Shown here one piece after another: positions 8,531 to 16,596 of a DNA stretch of 63,068 nt. The position numbers were made by a program, and so were the translations under genes. Location of the stretch: NCBI RefSeq assembly GCF_003001935.1, contig NZ_PVNG01000039.1:1-63068 (forward strand). The letters are read 5' to 3'. Every line of letters begins with the position of its first letter. Position 1 is the stretch's first letter. The DNA comes from Nonomuraea fuscirosea (GTDB taxonomy: Bacteria > Actinomycetota > Actinomycetes > Streptosporangiales > Streptosporangiaceae). The notes below the pieces were generated by a model. The model was not told the origin of the DNA and did no database searches. It saw only the letters and a program-made list of their open reading frames with translations.

Positions 8531-9233
8531 GGTAGCCCTCCTGCTGCTTGGCGAGGTCCTGGACGATCGTGCCGACCACTTCGGCGATGGCCGCGGCCGG
8601 CTGCCCGGCGGTGTCGATCACGGTGTAGCGGCCCGGTTCGGCGGCGGCCAGCCCTGCATACAGTGCGTCGGCCTGCTCGATCACGCGCGCGTCCTGAGGA
8701 GTCAGTTTCCGTTCGATCCGGTCGGCGAAGCGCCGGATGCACGACTGGAAGTCGCCGGTCAGCAGGATGGTCGCGTCGGGCCGGGGCAGCCACGGCGACA
8801 TCGTCGAGAGAATGTGCCGGACGACGTGCGCGGGATCGGCGTCGGGAACCTGCTCGCAGAGGATCGCAGCCTGGTAAACGGCGACGGTGTCGACACCGCG
8901 GTCCTCGATGACTACCTCGGGCGGTATCGCAAGGTCGGCGAGAAGTTCGGCCTCGCGGATCTTCAGTGCTAGCAGCGCCAAGGTCTCCGCGACCGGGTGC
9001 CCGGTGCGCAGACAAACGGGGTCCTGCGCCGCCAGGACGGAGATCACCCGTCCGGTCAGCGTGTTGTCGACCTGGTCGGTGATCTCGTCCAGCAGCAGGC
9101 ATCGCTCACCGAGGCGGGCGGCGACCGCGCGGGCCGCCGTGGTCTTGCCGACACCGTTGATGCCTTCGATGGTCACCCACAGCGGCCGGGCTGGGGTCTT
9201 CTGCCGGAGTGACGCGGAAACGGCGGCGTTCAT
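8520..9233 (-). CDS. Thymidylate/nucleoside kinase-like P-loop kinase 2
   Basis: A 237-residue P-loop kinase with Walker A EGINGVGKTT at 23-32 and IEDRGVDTVAVYQ, the DR motif of dTMP-kinase-like enzymes, plus a lid arginine cluster (RRFADRIERK). It is paralogous to the 5463-6263 kinase but lacks the cysteine tail. The start at ATG 9233 overlaps the methyltransferase stop as ATGA; longer frames run antisense-like through that gene. Two such kinases in one operon suggest successive phosphorylations or two different nucleoside substrates. The reaction is inferred only from family. Confidence 0.82.
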   Translation of the reverse strand: MNAAVSASLRQKTPARPLWVTIEGINGVGKTTAARAVAARLGERCLLLDEITDQVDNTLTGRVISVLAAQDPVCLRTGHPVAETLALLALKIREAELLADLAIPPEVVIEDRGVDTVAVYQAAILCEQVPDADPAHVVRHILSTMSPWLPRPDATILLTGDFQSCIRRFADRIERKLTPQDARVIEQADALYAGLAAAEPGRYTVIDTAGQPAAAIAEVVGTIVQDLAKQQEGYRAA

Positions 9234-10057
9234 GCGGGTCTCCGGCACACGTACAGCAGCTCGGTCGCCGTCTTCGGCGCCGACACCGCCGAGACCGTGT
9301 CCAGTAGCGCCGCGGGGACGCGCTCGGCGAGGTCGCGGTACCAGTCGGCCGCAGCCGGCCCGTACCGTTCGGCGAGTTCGCCGGCGACCACGTCCGGTTC
9401 GGGCGGGAGCAGGCCCAGCACATCCTCGATGACCAGCCCGGCCTCGCCGACGACCTGCTCGACCTCCTCCCGTGACCACTCGAAGACGTGGACGCGGTAC
9501 TGCAGAGGCCGCGGGCGCGGGCCGAACCCTCGCGGCGTGGACAGGTACAGCACTCCGCCGGGGGCGAGCGCCTGCGCTGTGCTGGTCAGGCTGCGCGCGC
9601 CGAGGTCGAAGGGCAGGTGTTCCAGCGCGGAGGTGTACAGCGCCACGTCGAAGGCGGGCAGGTGCGGCCAGGGCCCGGCCACATCGCATTCGACGAGGTC
9701 GATGGGGAAGAACTCTCCGTACGTTTCACGTACGAACGCGATCCGTTCGCGTGCCTCGTTGAGGTTGTCGGGGCTGATGTCCAGCCCGACGTACCGTCCG
9801 ATCTGCGGCGCGTACCGGTGCAGCAGCGGCAGCGCCAGCCCGCGCCCGCAGCACACGTCCAGCACCGTCGCGCCCGGCGTGCACCGCTCGGCGACGATGA
9901 GGTGCTGCATCAGGTTCATCAGCCCTGACGGCTTGGCCTCCCCGTGGTGCAGCGCCGCGTAGAAGTCGTCCATCTGATTGACGCTGTACGGGCCGATCAT
10001 GGGGGTCCCGGGCCGGGTGCGGAACTGCTCGGGAAGCTGATCAGTGCTGGTGTTCAT
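9230..10057 (-). CDS. Class I SAM-dependent methyltransferase
   Basis: A 275-residue protein with motif I VLDVCCGRG at 65-73, acidic motif II GLDISPDNL and the post-motif segment FDVALYTSALEHLPFD, the standard Rossmann methyltransferase layout. GGGAGG six bases before ATG 10057 supports the start, which overlaps the phosphoribosyltransferase by 17 bp. C-, N- or O-methylation of the pathway product is possible; residues do not discriminate between these. Confidence 0.85.
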   Translation of the reverse strand: MNTSTDQLPEQFRTRPGTPMIGPYSVNQMDDFYAALHHGEAKPSGLMNLMQHLIVAERCTPGATVLDVCCGRGLALPLLHRYAPQIGRYVGLDISPDNLNEARERIAFVRETYGEFFPIDLVECDVAGPWPHLPAFDVALYTSALEHLPFDLGARSLTSTAQALAPGGVLYLSTPRGFGPRPRPLQYRVHVFEWSREEVEQVVGEAGLVIEDVLGLLPPEPDVVAGELAERYGPAAADWYRDLAERVPAALLDTVSAVSAPKTATELLYVCRRPA

Positions 10058-10598
10058 GGTTGCCCTCCCAAGGGAATACCGTCCACCCGTGGGTGGACGT
10101 GCCGATGTAGGTGACGGTCGCCTTGGCCGGAAGGTGGCCGGTCCAGTTGTTCTCGTTCACCACGCACACGGCGGTCCGCACCCGCCCGGCTCCGGCGTCG
10201 GTGGCCAGCCGTGTCGCGGCAACGAGGGTGTCGCCGGTTCCGGCGACGTCGTCCACGATGAGGACGTCCCGGCCGGTGAGGTCGCCCAGTGAGGCCGGGT
10301 TGACGACCAGGGGCCGCGGTGTCTTGGCGGCGTTGGTGCTGTCGTCGGTCGTGTGGGTGACCTCGATCGTGCGGACGTCTCGCAGCGGGAGGTGGTGGGA
10401 GAGACAGACAGCCGGAATAGCTCCACCGCGCAGGACCGCCACCAAGGTCTGGGGTGCGCCCTCGTTCCTGATCGCCTCGGCGATACGGCTGATCAGCTCT
10501 TCCACCCCTGGCCACGTCAGGTAGGTGACCGCGTGCCAGTCGCTCCCTCGCGTCGTCGGCAGAATCGTGGCGGCGAACCGCCCGGGGTCGATCGGCAT
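10041..10598 (-). CDS. Type I phosphoribosyltransferase
   Basis: A 185-residue protein with the PRPP-binding signature DVLIVDDVAGTGDT at 111-124 and LRGGAIPA at 57-64, as in the xanthine/hypoxanthine phosphoribosyltransferase group. The start ATG 10598 shares one base with the folE stop (TGATG), so the two genes are translationally coupled. Position directly after folE suggests that it adds ribose-5-phosphate to the deazapurine base made by FolE/QueD/QueE, comparable to phosphoribosyltransferases in toyocamycin and tubercidin clusters. A general purine-salvage enzyme is the alternative. Confidence 0.85.
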   Translation of the reverse strand: MPIDPGRFAATILPTTRGSDWHAVTYLTWPGVEELISRIAEAIRNEGAPQTLVAVLRGGAIPAVCLSHHLPLRDVRTIEVTHTTDDSTNAAKTPRPLVVNPASLGDLTGRDVLIVDDVAGTGDTLVAATRLATDAGAGRVRTAVCVVNENNWTGHLPAKATVTYIGTSTHGWTVFPWEGNHEHQH

Positions 10599-11245
10599 CA
10601 GGTCGTCCTCCCGCTGGTGGTGAGGGTGAGGAACTGCTGGGAGAGCAGTGGGTCGGTCCTGAACCGGCCGGCGGCGTGGACGGTCGATGTGCGGGCGCTT
10701 TCCATCCGGACGCCGCGCATGCTCATGCACAGGTGCACGCCGTGCACCGTGACGGCCACGTCGTGGCTGCCGACGGCCGTGGCTACCTCGTCGGCGAGCT
10801 GACGGGTGAAGCGTTCCTGCATCTGGAGCCGCCCGGCGTAACGCTGCGCGATCCGGCCGAACTTCGACAGCCCCAGGACGGTGCCGTCGGTGAGGTAGCC
10901 GACATGGGCGTCCAACTGCATCGGCAGTAGGTGGTGCTCACACAGGGACCACACGTTCAGTCCGCCGACCACGACGAGCTGATCGCTGGCGTGGGTGTCA
11001 GCGAAGCGGGTCGCCATCGCCGAGGGGTCCGGCGAAAGGAAGCTGCGCCACCAGGACGCGACGCGAGCCGGCGTGTCGAGCAGCCCCTCGCGCTGGGGGT
11101 CCTCGCCAAGAGCGATGAGCAGTTCGCGGATGAGCCCGGCCACGAGCGGCGTGTTCACCGGCGAGCCTGGCACATCCTCGGGCGACTGTGACTCGGCGCG
11201 GCTGAACTGCGCCGTCTCAGGGGGTCGTACGGCTTCGGTGGTCAT
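10598..11245 (-). CDS. folE: GTP cyclohydrolase I
   Basis: A 215-residue GTP cyclohydrolase I. SLCEHHLLPM at 100-109 supplies the zinc cysteine (Cys102) and catalytic/zinc histidines, and GVHLCMSMRGVR supplies the second zinc cysteine; LGLSKFGRIAQRYAGRLQMQERFTRQ is the conserved mid region. GAGGAAGG precedes ATG 11245 by a few bases. The enzyme turns GTP into 7,8-dihydroneopterin triphosphate, the first step of both folate and 7-deazaguanine synthesis. Being 41 bp after queE and coupled to the phosphoribosyltransferase, it belongs to the deazapurine pathway here and is probably an extra copy beside a housekeeping folE elsewhere. Confidence 0.96.
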   Translation of the reverse strand: MTTEAVRPPETAQFSRAESQSPEDVPGSPVNTPLVAGLIRELLIALGEDPQREGLLDTPARVASWWRSFLSPDPSAMATRFADTHASDQLVVVGGLNVWSLCEHHLLPMQLDAHVGYLTDGTVLGLSKFGRIAQRYAGRLQMQERFTRQLADEVATAVGSHDVAVTVHGVHLCMSMRGVRMESARTSTVHAAGRFRTDPLLSQQFLTLTTSGRTT

Positions 11246-11286
11246 GGTCCTTCCTCGTTTTCAGCGGAGGCGGGAGGTGATGGCTG

Positions 11287-12009
11287 TCATCGGCCACGTT
11301 CGTCACCCCACAGCAGGACGTGCAGGCGCAGGGACAGCGACCAGCCGCGGGCGATGACCGCTTCCGACAGCAGCTGGGCGCGGCTCAGTACGTGATCGGC
11401 GGTGACGCCTTCAGGCATCACCCACACCTGCTTCATCGCGAAACGCTCGGCGAGTTCGGCGATCTCGTCCAGGTCGTCCAGGCAGCACGCGACGAACTTG
11501 AACACTGCCTGCCCGCTGGACGACAGTGCTTCCAATGCGGCGGGCTTGATGCGCCGCTTGCGCGGAACGTTCGCGTTGCCCAGTTTCGGGGAGACGTTGA
11601 AGCGCAGCCCGTCCACCAGCAGCGCTGGATCGGGAGCAATGGTGCCGTTGGTCTCGATCTCCAGATGGCGGCCGGCCCGGAGCAGCGGCTCGGCCAGTGG
11701 GGCGAGGTGCCGTTGTTGTAGCAGCGGCTCTCCACCCGTGATGACGATCAGTGGCACAGGGCGGTTCAGCGCCCATGCGACCAGGTCGGCGACGGGGACG
11801 CGCTCGCGGTGCTCCCGCAGGTTGAACCGTGTGGGGTCCCACGTGTACGGGGTGTCGCACCAGCTGCATGACAAGTTGCAGCGCGACAGCCGGACGAACA
11901 GCGCGTTCATGCCGGTGCTGGGCCCCTCGCCCTGCAACGTCGGGCCGAAGCGCTCGGAGATCAGCAGCGTCGCGTCGTGAGGCGGGACGGACACCTCGGT
12001 GGCGCTCAT
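11287..12009 (-). CDS. queE: 7-carboxy-7-deazaguanine synthase
   Basis: A 240-residue radical SAM enzyme starting at ATG 12009, which overlaps the queD stop (ATGA). It opens with FGPTLQGEGPSTG, the QueE signature, followed by CNLSCSWCDTPYTWD with cluster ligands Cys44, Cys48 and Cys51, then VITGGEPLLQ. Later, NVSPKLGNANVPRKRR is the family substrate loop. It converts 6-carboxy-5,6,7,8-tetrahydropterin to 7-carboxy-7-deazaguanine (CDG). An in-frame upstream extension to 12180 lies inside queD and is not credible as protein. Confidence 0.95.
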   Translation of the reverse strand: MSATEVSVPPHDATLLISERFGPTLQGEGPSTGMNALFVRLSRCNLSCSWCDTPYTWDPTRFNLREHRERVPVADLVAWALNRPVPLIVITGGEPLLQQRHLAPLAEPLLRAGRHLEIETNGTIAPDPALLVDGLRFNVSPKLGNANVPRKRRIKPAALEALSSSGQAVFKFVACCLDDLDEIAELAERFAMKQVWVMPEGVTADHVLSRAQLLSEAVIARGWSLSLRLHVLLWGDERGR

Positions 12010-12455
12010 GGGGCATTTCCGAGCGTGCAGCGCGCCCACGTTTTCGAGGTCTCGCTTACGGTGACAGCGGCCAGGCGCCCGGGAATGCCGGGCTGCACGT
12101 TGTCGAGGAACCACCTGGCGAGATGGAGAGCCAAGAGTTCGGAGGTCGGCTCGACCGTGAGCACCTCGTTCAGGTCGCAATGGTCGAAGTGCTCGGCGAG
12201 GTAGGCGGCGAACGGAGCCAGGTCCCCGAAATCCGTGATGAATCCCGGCCCGACGAGCTCAGTAGAGGTGAGCTCGACGGTCACCTGGTAGCTGTGGCCG
12301 TGCCGACGGCCGCACTTATGCCCATCAGGCAGTCCGTTCAGGCGGTGGGCCGCCTCAAAGGTGAAGGTCTTGCCGATGGTGAGGGCGGCGCCGCGCAGGT
12401 CACGAAGATCAGGGTGGGACCCGACACGAGCCGGACAGGGGCGGGGCGAGGTCAT
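12006..12455 (-). CDS. queD: 6-carboxy-5,6,7,8-tetrahydropterin synthase
   Basis: A 149-residue QueD/PTPS-family protein. TFTFEAAHRL gives zinc His37, and CGRRHGHSY gives catalytic Cys48 plus zinc His52 and His54 (CxxxHGH, the QueD-type arrangement). The last part carries PTSELLALHLARWF and ETSKTWARC, the family substrate Glu region. The start is ATG 12455, with GGAG six bases upstream; the frame stays open far upstream but only as antisense of the regulator. First gene of the operon. It makes the substrate of QueE from dihydroneopterin triphosphate. Confidence 0.94.
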   Translation of the reverse strand: MTSPRPCPARVGSHPDLRDLRGAALTIGKTFTFEAAHRLNGLPDGHKCGRRHGHSYQVTVELTSTELVGPGFITDFGDLAPFAAYLAEHFDHCDLNEVLTVEPTSELLALHLARWFLDNVQPGIPGRLAAVTVSETSKTWARCTLGNAP

Positions 12456-12689
12456 CGTGATCTCCGTTCTGCCGGCCGAATCACGGGGGATGACGACGTG
12501 CTGCGGCACGGGCTGTGGCCGTGGGGTGAGGGTCTGACGAAAACCGCTGCTTTCGTTGACCTCTGGGCTTACGCTCCGATCAACTCCCTGTAACGCATTG
12601 TCATGGGATTGAAAGCGACCGCCTAGAGGATCGCTGTGGCAGCCTTGTGGCATGCCACAGGCCGCGACACCGCGGAGGAGCTGGTCAAC
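12456..12689. promoter_or_regulatory. Divergent promoter region of the CDG operon and its XRE regulator
   Basis: This gap separates queD (minus) from the XRE/TPR regulator (plus) and must hold both promoters. No convincing -35/-10 pair stands out; TTGAAA near 12609 is a possible -35 for the regulator. The regulator side contains the palindrome listed separately. The assignment as a shared control region is inferred from gene orientation. Confidence 0.5.
12634..12660. promoter_or_regulatory. Candidate operator palindrome upstream of the XRE regulator
   Basis: TGTGGCATGCCACA at 12646-12659 is a perfect 14-bp palindrome. CTGTGGCA at 12634-12641 also pairs with TGCCACAG at 12653-12660, so one right arm has two possible left arms. 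It lies 30-56 bp before the preferred regulator start at 12690, a position suited to autoregulation. If translation began at GTG 12636 instead, it would be inside the coding region. Confidence 0.4.
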
Positions 12690-14045
12690 GTGCCTGAGCA
12701 GGCAGATGAGCGGCGCGCGGGTGTAGCGCGCCTGATGGGGCAGGTCCTGCGGCAACAGCGCGCGGAGGCCGGCCTGTCGCTTCGCGAGACCGCCACGCTC
12801 GCTCGCTACGACTTCGGCTGGCTGGGCCGCGCCGAAAGGGGCGAGTACCTCCTTCCCGAGAACCACGCCGCGGTGCTGGACGCCTTGTTCGGCACCGGGG
12901 GACTTCTGGTGGAGCTGCGGCGGGCGGCCAATATCGGGCACACATCGCATTTGTCGGCGAGGCTGGCTGGCGCCACCAGCGGACAGGAGGTCATGCTGGT
13001 GCTTCAGGTGCAGGGAAGGAGTGTCCCGGTGACTCTGTCGCGACGCGAGTTCGGCCGTCTGCTCGCCGCCGGCGTGCTCTCGTCCGCGATGCCGGGGCTG
13101 GCAGACGCCGATCAGGTGGACCGAGTGGCACAGGCGATCAACGCTCCCGCACGCGTCGACACCGAAGTGATCGCGTATTTCCGGCGCGTGCTGGCGGAGC
13201 ACTATGCGGCCGACAAGATGCTCGGCCCGCGCAGTCTTCTCAATCCGGTCCTGGCGCAGATCGACGTGCTGGACGAACTGCGGCGCGGTGCCGCAGGGGC
13301 GCACGCCGAGCCGCTGCTGCAGGTGCTGTCCCACTATGGCGAAATGGCCGGATGGCTGTACCAAGATCTGGGTCAACTGGAACCCGCCACTCAGTGGACG
13401 CGCCGGGCAGCGGAGTGGGCGCAATGCGCCAGCGACGCCAACATGGCCGCGTACGCGCTGGTGCGCCAATCCAACATCGCCGCTTTGAGCGGCGACTACG
13501 CCGGTGTCGTTCAGCTGGCTGAGGCCGCTCGCCGGAACCCGGCAGGGGTGGAGCCGAAGCTGCTGGCGCTGGCCGCACAGCAGCAGGCGCGCGGCCTGGT
13601 CATGCTCGGCCAGACGGACGCGTGCTTCACGCTGCTGGAGGACGCCGGCGAAGCGTTGAAAGACCATCCGCAGGTACGCCAGCCGGACGTGCCGGTGTAC
13701 CTGCATCACTACGACCTGGCGACCCTGTGCGAGCAGAGCGCTGTCTGCTACCGGGCCGCCGGCCAGGTAGCTACGGCGGCCGCCATCCTTCAGGAGCAGA
13801 TCGCCGCCACTCCCGCTCATCTCGTCCGTGATCGCGGCCACCTCACGGCGAAGCTGGCCGTAGCCCTCGCGACTACCGACCCCGCGCGGGCGGCGACGCT
13901 GGGGCTGGAGACGATCGCCACGGCTAAGCAGACCGGCTCGGCACGGATCTGGCGGGAACTGCGCACGCTGGACGGTGATCTTGCCCGGAGGTGGCCGGGT
14001 CATTCCGTAGCGGCGACGTTCCATGACGCTCTTGCCAGCCGGTGA
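12690..14045 (+). CDS. XRE-family regulator with TPR-like C-terminus
   Basis: A 451-residue protein (starting at GTG 12690, preceded by GGAGGAG at eight bases; an in-frame GTG at 12636 would add 18 residues). Residues 15-70 are an HTH_3/XRE domain (LMGQVLRQQRAEAGLSLRET, then RYDFGWLGRAERGE), and the rest is helical TPR-like repeats rich in Ala pairs (WTRRAAEWAQCASDANMAAY). Such regulators are widespread in actinomycetes and often sense peptides or small molecules. Divergent placement beside queD suggests control of the CDG operon. Confidence 0.85.
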   Translation: MPEQADERRAGVARLMGQVLRQQRAEAGLSLRETATLARYDFGWLGRAERGEYLLPENHAAVLDALFGTGGLLVELRRAANIGHTSHLSARLAGATSGQEVMLVLQVQGRSVPVTLSRREFGRLLAAGVLSSAMPGLADADQVDRVAQAINAPARVDTEVIAYFRRVLAEHYAADKMLGPRSLLNPVLAQIDVLDELRRGAAGAHAEPLLQVLSHYGEMAGWLYQDLGQLEPATQWTRRAAEWAQCASDANMAAYALVRQSNIAALSGDYAGVVQLAEAARRNPAGVEPKLLALAAQQQARGLVMLGQTDACFTLLEDAGEALKDHPQVRQPDVPVYLHHYDLATLCEQSAVCYRAAGQVATAAAILQEQIAATPAHLVRDRGHLTAKLAVALATTDPARAATLGLETIATAKQTGSARIWRELRTLDGDLARRWPGHSVAATFHDALASR

Positions 14046-14393
14046 ACCTGCCGCTACGGGCGTTAGGTCTCGGGCCGATGCACGGCGACGCTGCCGTGCC
14101 GCTGGCGCGGCAGCCCATCCTGTCGCGGCTCCCATCCAGGTGGTGTGGAGGCCGGGACGGCGATGAGGACGGGCACGCCCAGCGGCGCAGAGGCGTGCAG
14201 GTTGAGTGACTTCGCCGCGAGCCCTGGTCATGTTGTCATCCCCAGTTGACGGTGAGCCGAGTGTTGGGCCGGTCGAGTTCGGGTGATGGGCAACTAGTAG
14301 ATGGTCGCTGGTGGCGCTGCGTCACGTTGCTGAATGACGCCCCGGGCGTGGCGTTGAGCTTGATCGGCCTGCTCCAACTGATGCGGGCGAAAG
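14046..14393. other. Intergenic, no gene recognised
   Basis: Contains a short plus-strand frame at 14246-14443 (65 codons) with no ribosome-binding site or recognisable product. Nothing else is supported. Plus- and minus-strand genes converge across this gap, so terminators are expected, but no strong hairpin is obvious. Confidence 0.4.
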
Positions 14394-14717
14394 TCATGTC
14401 GATTGCGCTTCCGGTGGGGCTACGTCGGACCCTGGCCGTCTGACTCGGTGCCGATGTTCAGCGCGGTGATGCTCAACGAGGGCGGTGTAGATGGTGAGAG
14501 CGTGACGGTAGAGGCCGCGTCCGGTCTCCTCGTAGCTGCCGCCAGCGATCGGGCGTAGGACGAAGAAGCGTCCGCCCTCGCACGCGAATTCATAGCGGCC
14601 GCAGCATGAGGTGTGCGTGATCCGAAGCGCGCTGCCGATCGGTGTGTACGGCACCCACTCGAATACGGGCTCCTGTGGGTCCGGCTCAGCCGTCTGCGGT
14701 CGGCGGGCTCTGATCAT
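14394..14717 (-). CDS. Conserved-looking small protein, unknown function
   Basis: A 107-residue protein. Its core PIGSALRITHTSCCGRYEFA, then CEGGRFFVLRP and ETGRGLYRHALTIY, is compositionally like actinomycete accessory proteins that sit beside XRE regulators. There is no signal peptide or membrane segment. It starts 86 bp after the M48-like peptidase gene and may be the tail of that transcript. The C-terminus is arginine-rich. I do not recognise a domain. Confidence 0.55.
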   Translation of the reverse strand: MIRARRPQTAEPDPQEPVFEWVPYTPIGSALRITHTSCCGRYEFACEGGRFFVLRPIAGGSYEETGRGLYRHALTIYTALVEHHRAEHRHRVRRPGSDVAPPEAQST

Positions 14718-14803
14718 CGTCTGCTCTTCTCGGGAGGGATCTGACTATCCGTGCGGCCGGGCAGGTTGGTCGTGGGCCCAGCGCGGTGCCTCTCGTACCG
14801 GCC

Positions 14804-15742
14804 CTACGCCCGGTCGCTGTCGGTCAGGGCGGAGGAGAACTTGTGGACGTAGGCGCAGGCGCGTATCCGTATCGCCTTGGGCGGATGCATGAGCAGCAGC
14901 GTGAGCAGGAGGGGGCGCTGCCACCAGCGCAGCGCGGCCGCGCGTCGGCGGCGGACCGGCCGGGTCAAGGCCCAGTACCCGGGTGCGCCGTTGCCGTGGA
15001 TGGCGGCGGCGGCCGTGTCGCAGGCTAGCTCGAGCGCCCAGCTGACCGCGACGTGCAGGAGCAGCACTCCGGCGAGGCCGGCCAGTACGGTCAGTCCAGG
15101 TGAGAAGATCCCGGTGAGCATGGCGACGTCGGCGAGGATGGTCATTCTGATCCAGTGCGCCGCCATATGAGTACGCCTGAGATGAGCGCGCTCATGCGCC
15201 AGGACGAAGCGCAACGATTCCAGGTTGGCGGGCTGCATGAGCTGGTCTCCGATGAGAAGTATGACGTGCCGGGTGCCGGCCAGCGGCAGCGTGCCCGCCG
15301 ACCACCGCATCACGCAGGTGCACGCGTCCTCCGGGTGGCCGCAACAGCACCTGGCTGGGTAAACGCGGAGATCGTAGCCGCGGTGCCGGGCCGCCGTGCG
15401 CGACTGGGCCACGGCATCGGCAACGTCGGGCACCACCGAGAGAAGGTCCTGCTCGTAGGAGGCCTCGCTGTCCCAGTCGATGGTGGGGGACCGCTTGATC
15501 CGGCTCTTCTTGATCGCCCAGCCGATCTGGGAGAGCAGGACGAGGCCGGCCCAGCATGCCAGCGCGATCAGCTGGCCGGCCAGGGCGCTCAGTCCGAAGC
15601 CGACGGCTATGGACAGCATGGGCATCACGAAGGGGCCGCTCTGGGATGAGAGGCTGTTGGCCCTGGCGGTGAGTTCTTCGCCCAGTTCGTGGAACGTCTT
15701 CTGCTGGGGCCTGGAAGCGGGACGGGTACGGATGGCGGGCAT
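14804..15742 (-). CDS. Membrane-bound M48-type zinc metallopeptidase
   Basis: A 312-residue protein with HERAH at 183-187 (HExxH zinc site, in FVLAHERAHLRR) and a downstream WALELACD segment offering the third-ligand Glu and the conserved Asp. Hydrophobic segments at about residues 39-75 and after the HExxH helix (ILADVAMLTGIFSPGLTVLA) anchor it in the membrane. Before the active site there is an unusual cysteine cluster (RCCCGHPEDACTC). The start ATG 15742 has GGAG eight bases upstream. It follows the permeases by 35 bp, so it is probably co-transcribed. The substrate is unknown. Confidence 0.82.
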   Translation of the reverse strand: MPAIRTRPASRPQQKTFHELGEELTARANSLSSQSGPFVMPMLSIAVGFGLSALAGQLIALACWAGLVLLSQIGWAIKKSRIKRSPTIDWDSEASYEQDLLSVVPDVADAVAQSRTAARHRGYDLRVYPARCCCGHPEDACTCVMRWSAGTLPLAGTRHVILLIGDQLMQPANLESLRFVLAHERAHLRRTHMAAHWIRMTILADVAMLTGIFSPGLTVLAGLAGVLLLHVAVSWALELACDTAAAAIHGNGAPGYWALTRPVRRRRAAALRWWQRPLLLTLLLMHPPKAIRIRACAYVHKFSSALTDSDRA

Positions 15743-15777
15743 GGACAGGACTCCGTGAGGCGAGTAGAGGACAGGGG

Positions 15778-16596
15778 TCAGGTGTGGCCGTGGGCTGGCG
15801 CGACCTGGCGTGATCGCAGCAGGTGGCGTTGGAGCCGCAGGAATGCGGTGTTGGCGGTGATGCCGGCGGTGCCGAGCAAGACGATCACTGCCCACATGGC
15901 GGGGATGTCCAGGGTGCCGGCGGCTTGCTGGAGCCGATAGCCGAGTCCGTCGGTGCTGGCGGCCAGTTCGGACACCACCATCATGATCAGGGCGAGGGAG
16001 ACGCTCAGCCGTAGGCCGGCCAGGATTCTGGGGGCGGCGGCGGGGATGAGCACCGACAGCAGTCGCCGACGGCGTTGGAGCCGGAAGACCGTGGCGGTGT
16101 CGAGGAAGGCGCGGTCGATGCTGCGGATGCCGTCTGCGGTGGTGATCAGGATGGGCCAGGTGACGGCGTAGATGATGGTGGCGAGCTGGATGGGGGTGCC
16201 GATAGGAATCGTGGCCAGGAAGAGGGGCAGGAGCGCGGGTGGTGGAATGGCACGGCCGATGTGCAGGATCGGGTTGGTGAGGGCGGCCAGAACGGGGGAG
16301 AGGCCGAGTGCGATTCCGGCGGTCAGGCCGAGGGCGGCGGCCAGGGTCCAGCCGAGCGCGAGGCGGGTCAGGCTGGGCAGCAGATCTTCAATCGCCTGGT
16401 CGGTAAGGAAGGCTGCGCCGGCGAACCATAGGTCGTAGGCGCGGGCGATGACCGTGCTGGGTGGTGGGAAGTAGAGCAGGTGGTGGATGCGGGTGATCAC
16501 CTCCCAGGCGATCAGCGCGGCCGTTGCGGCCAGGGCGGGCAGCGCGCGGGCCCAAGGACGCTCGGGGCGCAGGAGGCGGTATCGGTGTGGGGTCAT
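15778..16596 (-). CDS. ABC importer permease (SsuC/TauC type), second copy
   Basis: A 272-residue integral membrane protein with about six hydrophobic segments and the EAA-type cytoplasmic loop (PAAAPRILAGLRLSVSLALI). This is the BPD_transp_1 fold used for alkanesulfonate, taurine and thiamine-precursor import. The start ATG 16596 overlaps the stop of the first permease as ATGA. No ATP-binding subunit lies beside it. It pairs with the 16593-17381 permease, probably as a heterodimer. Confidence 0.88.
   Translation of the reverse strand: MTPHRYRLLRPERPWARALPALAATAALIAWEVITRIHHLLYFPPPSTVIARAYDLWFAGAAFLTDQAIEDLLPSLTRLALGWTLAAALGLTAGIALGLSPVLAALTNPILHIGRAIPPPALLPLFLATIPIGTPIQLATIIYAVTWPILITTADGIRSIDRAFLDTATVFRLQRRRRLLSVLIPAAAPRILAGLRLSVSLALIMMVVSELAASTDGLGYRLQQAAGTLDIPAMWAVIVLLGTAGITANTAFLRLQRHLLRSRQVAPAHGHT

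Noticed and set aside
10041..12455. Queuosine or DNA 7-deazaguanine modification as the purpose of the CDG genes
   Set aside because: No tgt, dpdA or queC homologue is seen, while aminotransferase, radical SAM and kinase genes point to a small-molecule pathway. Not excluded, only less likely.
12006..14231. A very long minus-strand open frame (over 700 codons) upstream of and including queD
   Set aside because: Only the last 149 codons show QueD; the rest is antisense to the XRE regulator and low-information. GC-rich third positions keep such frames open.
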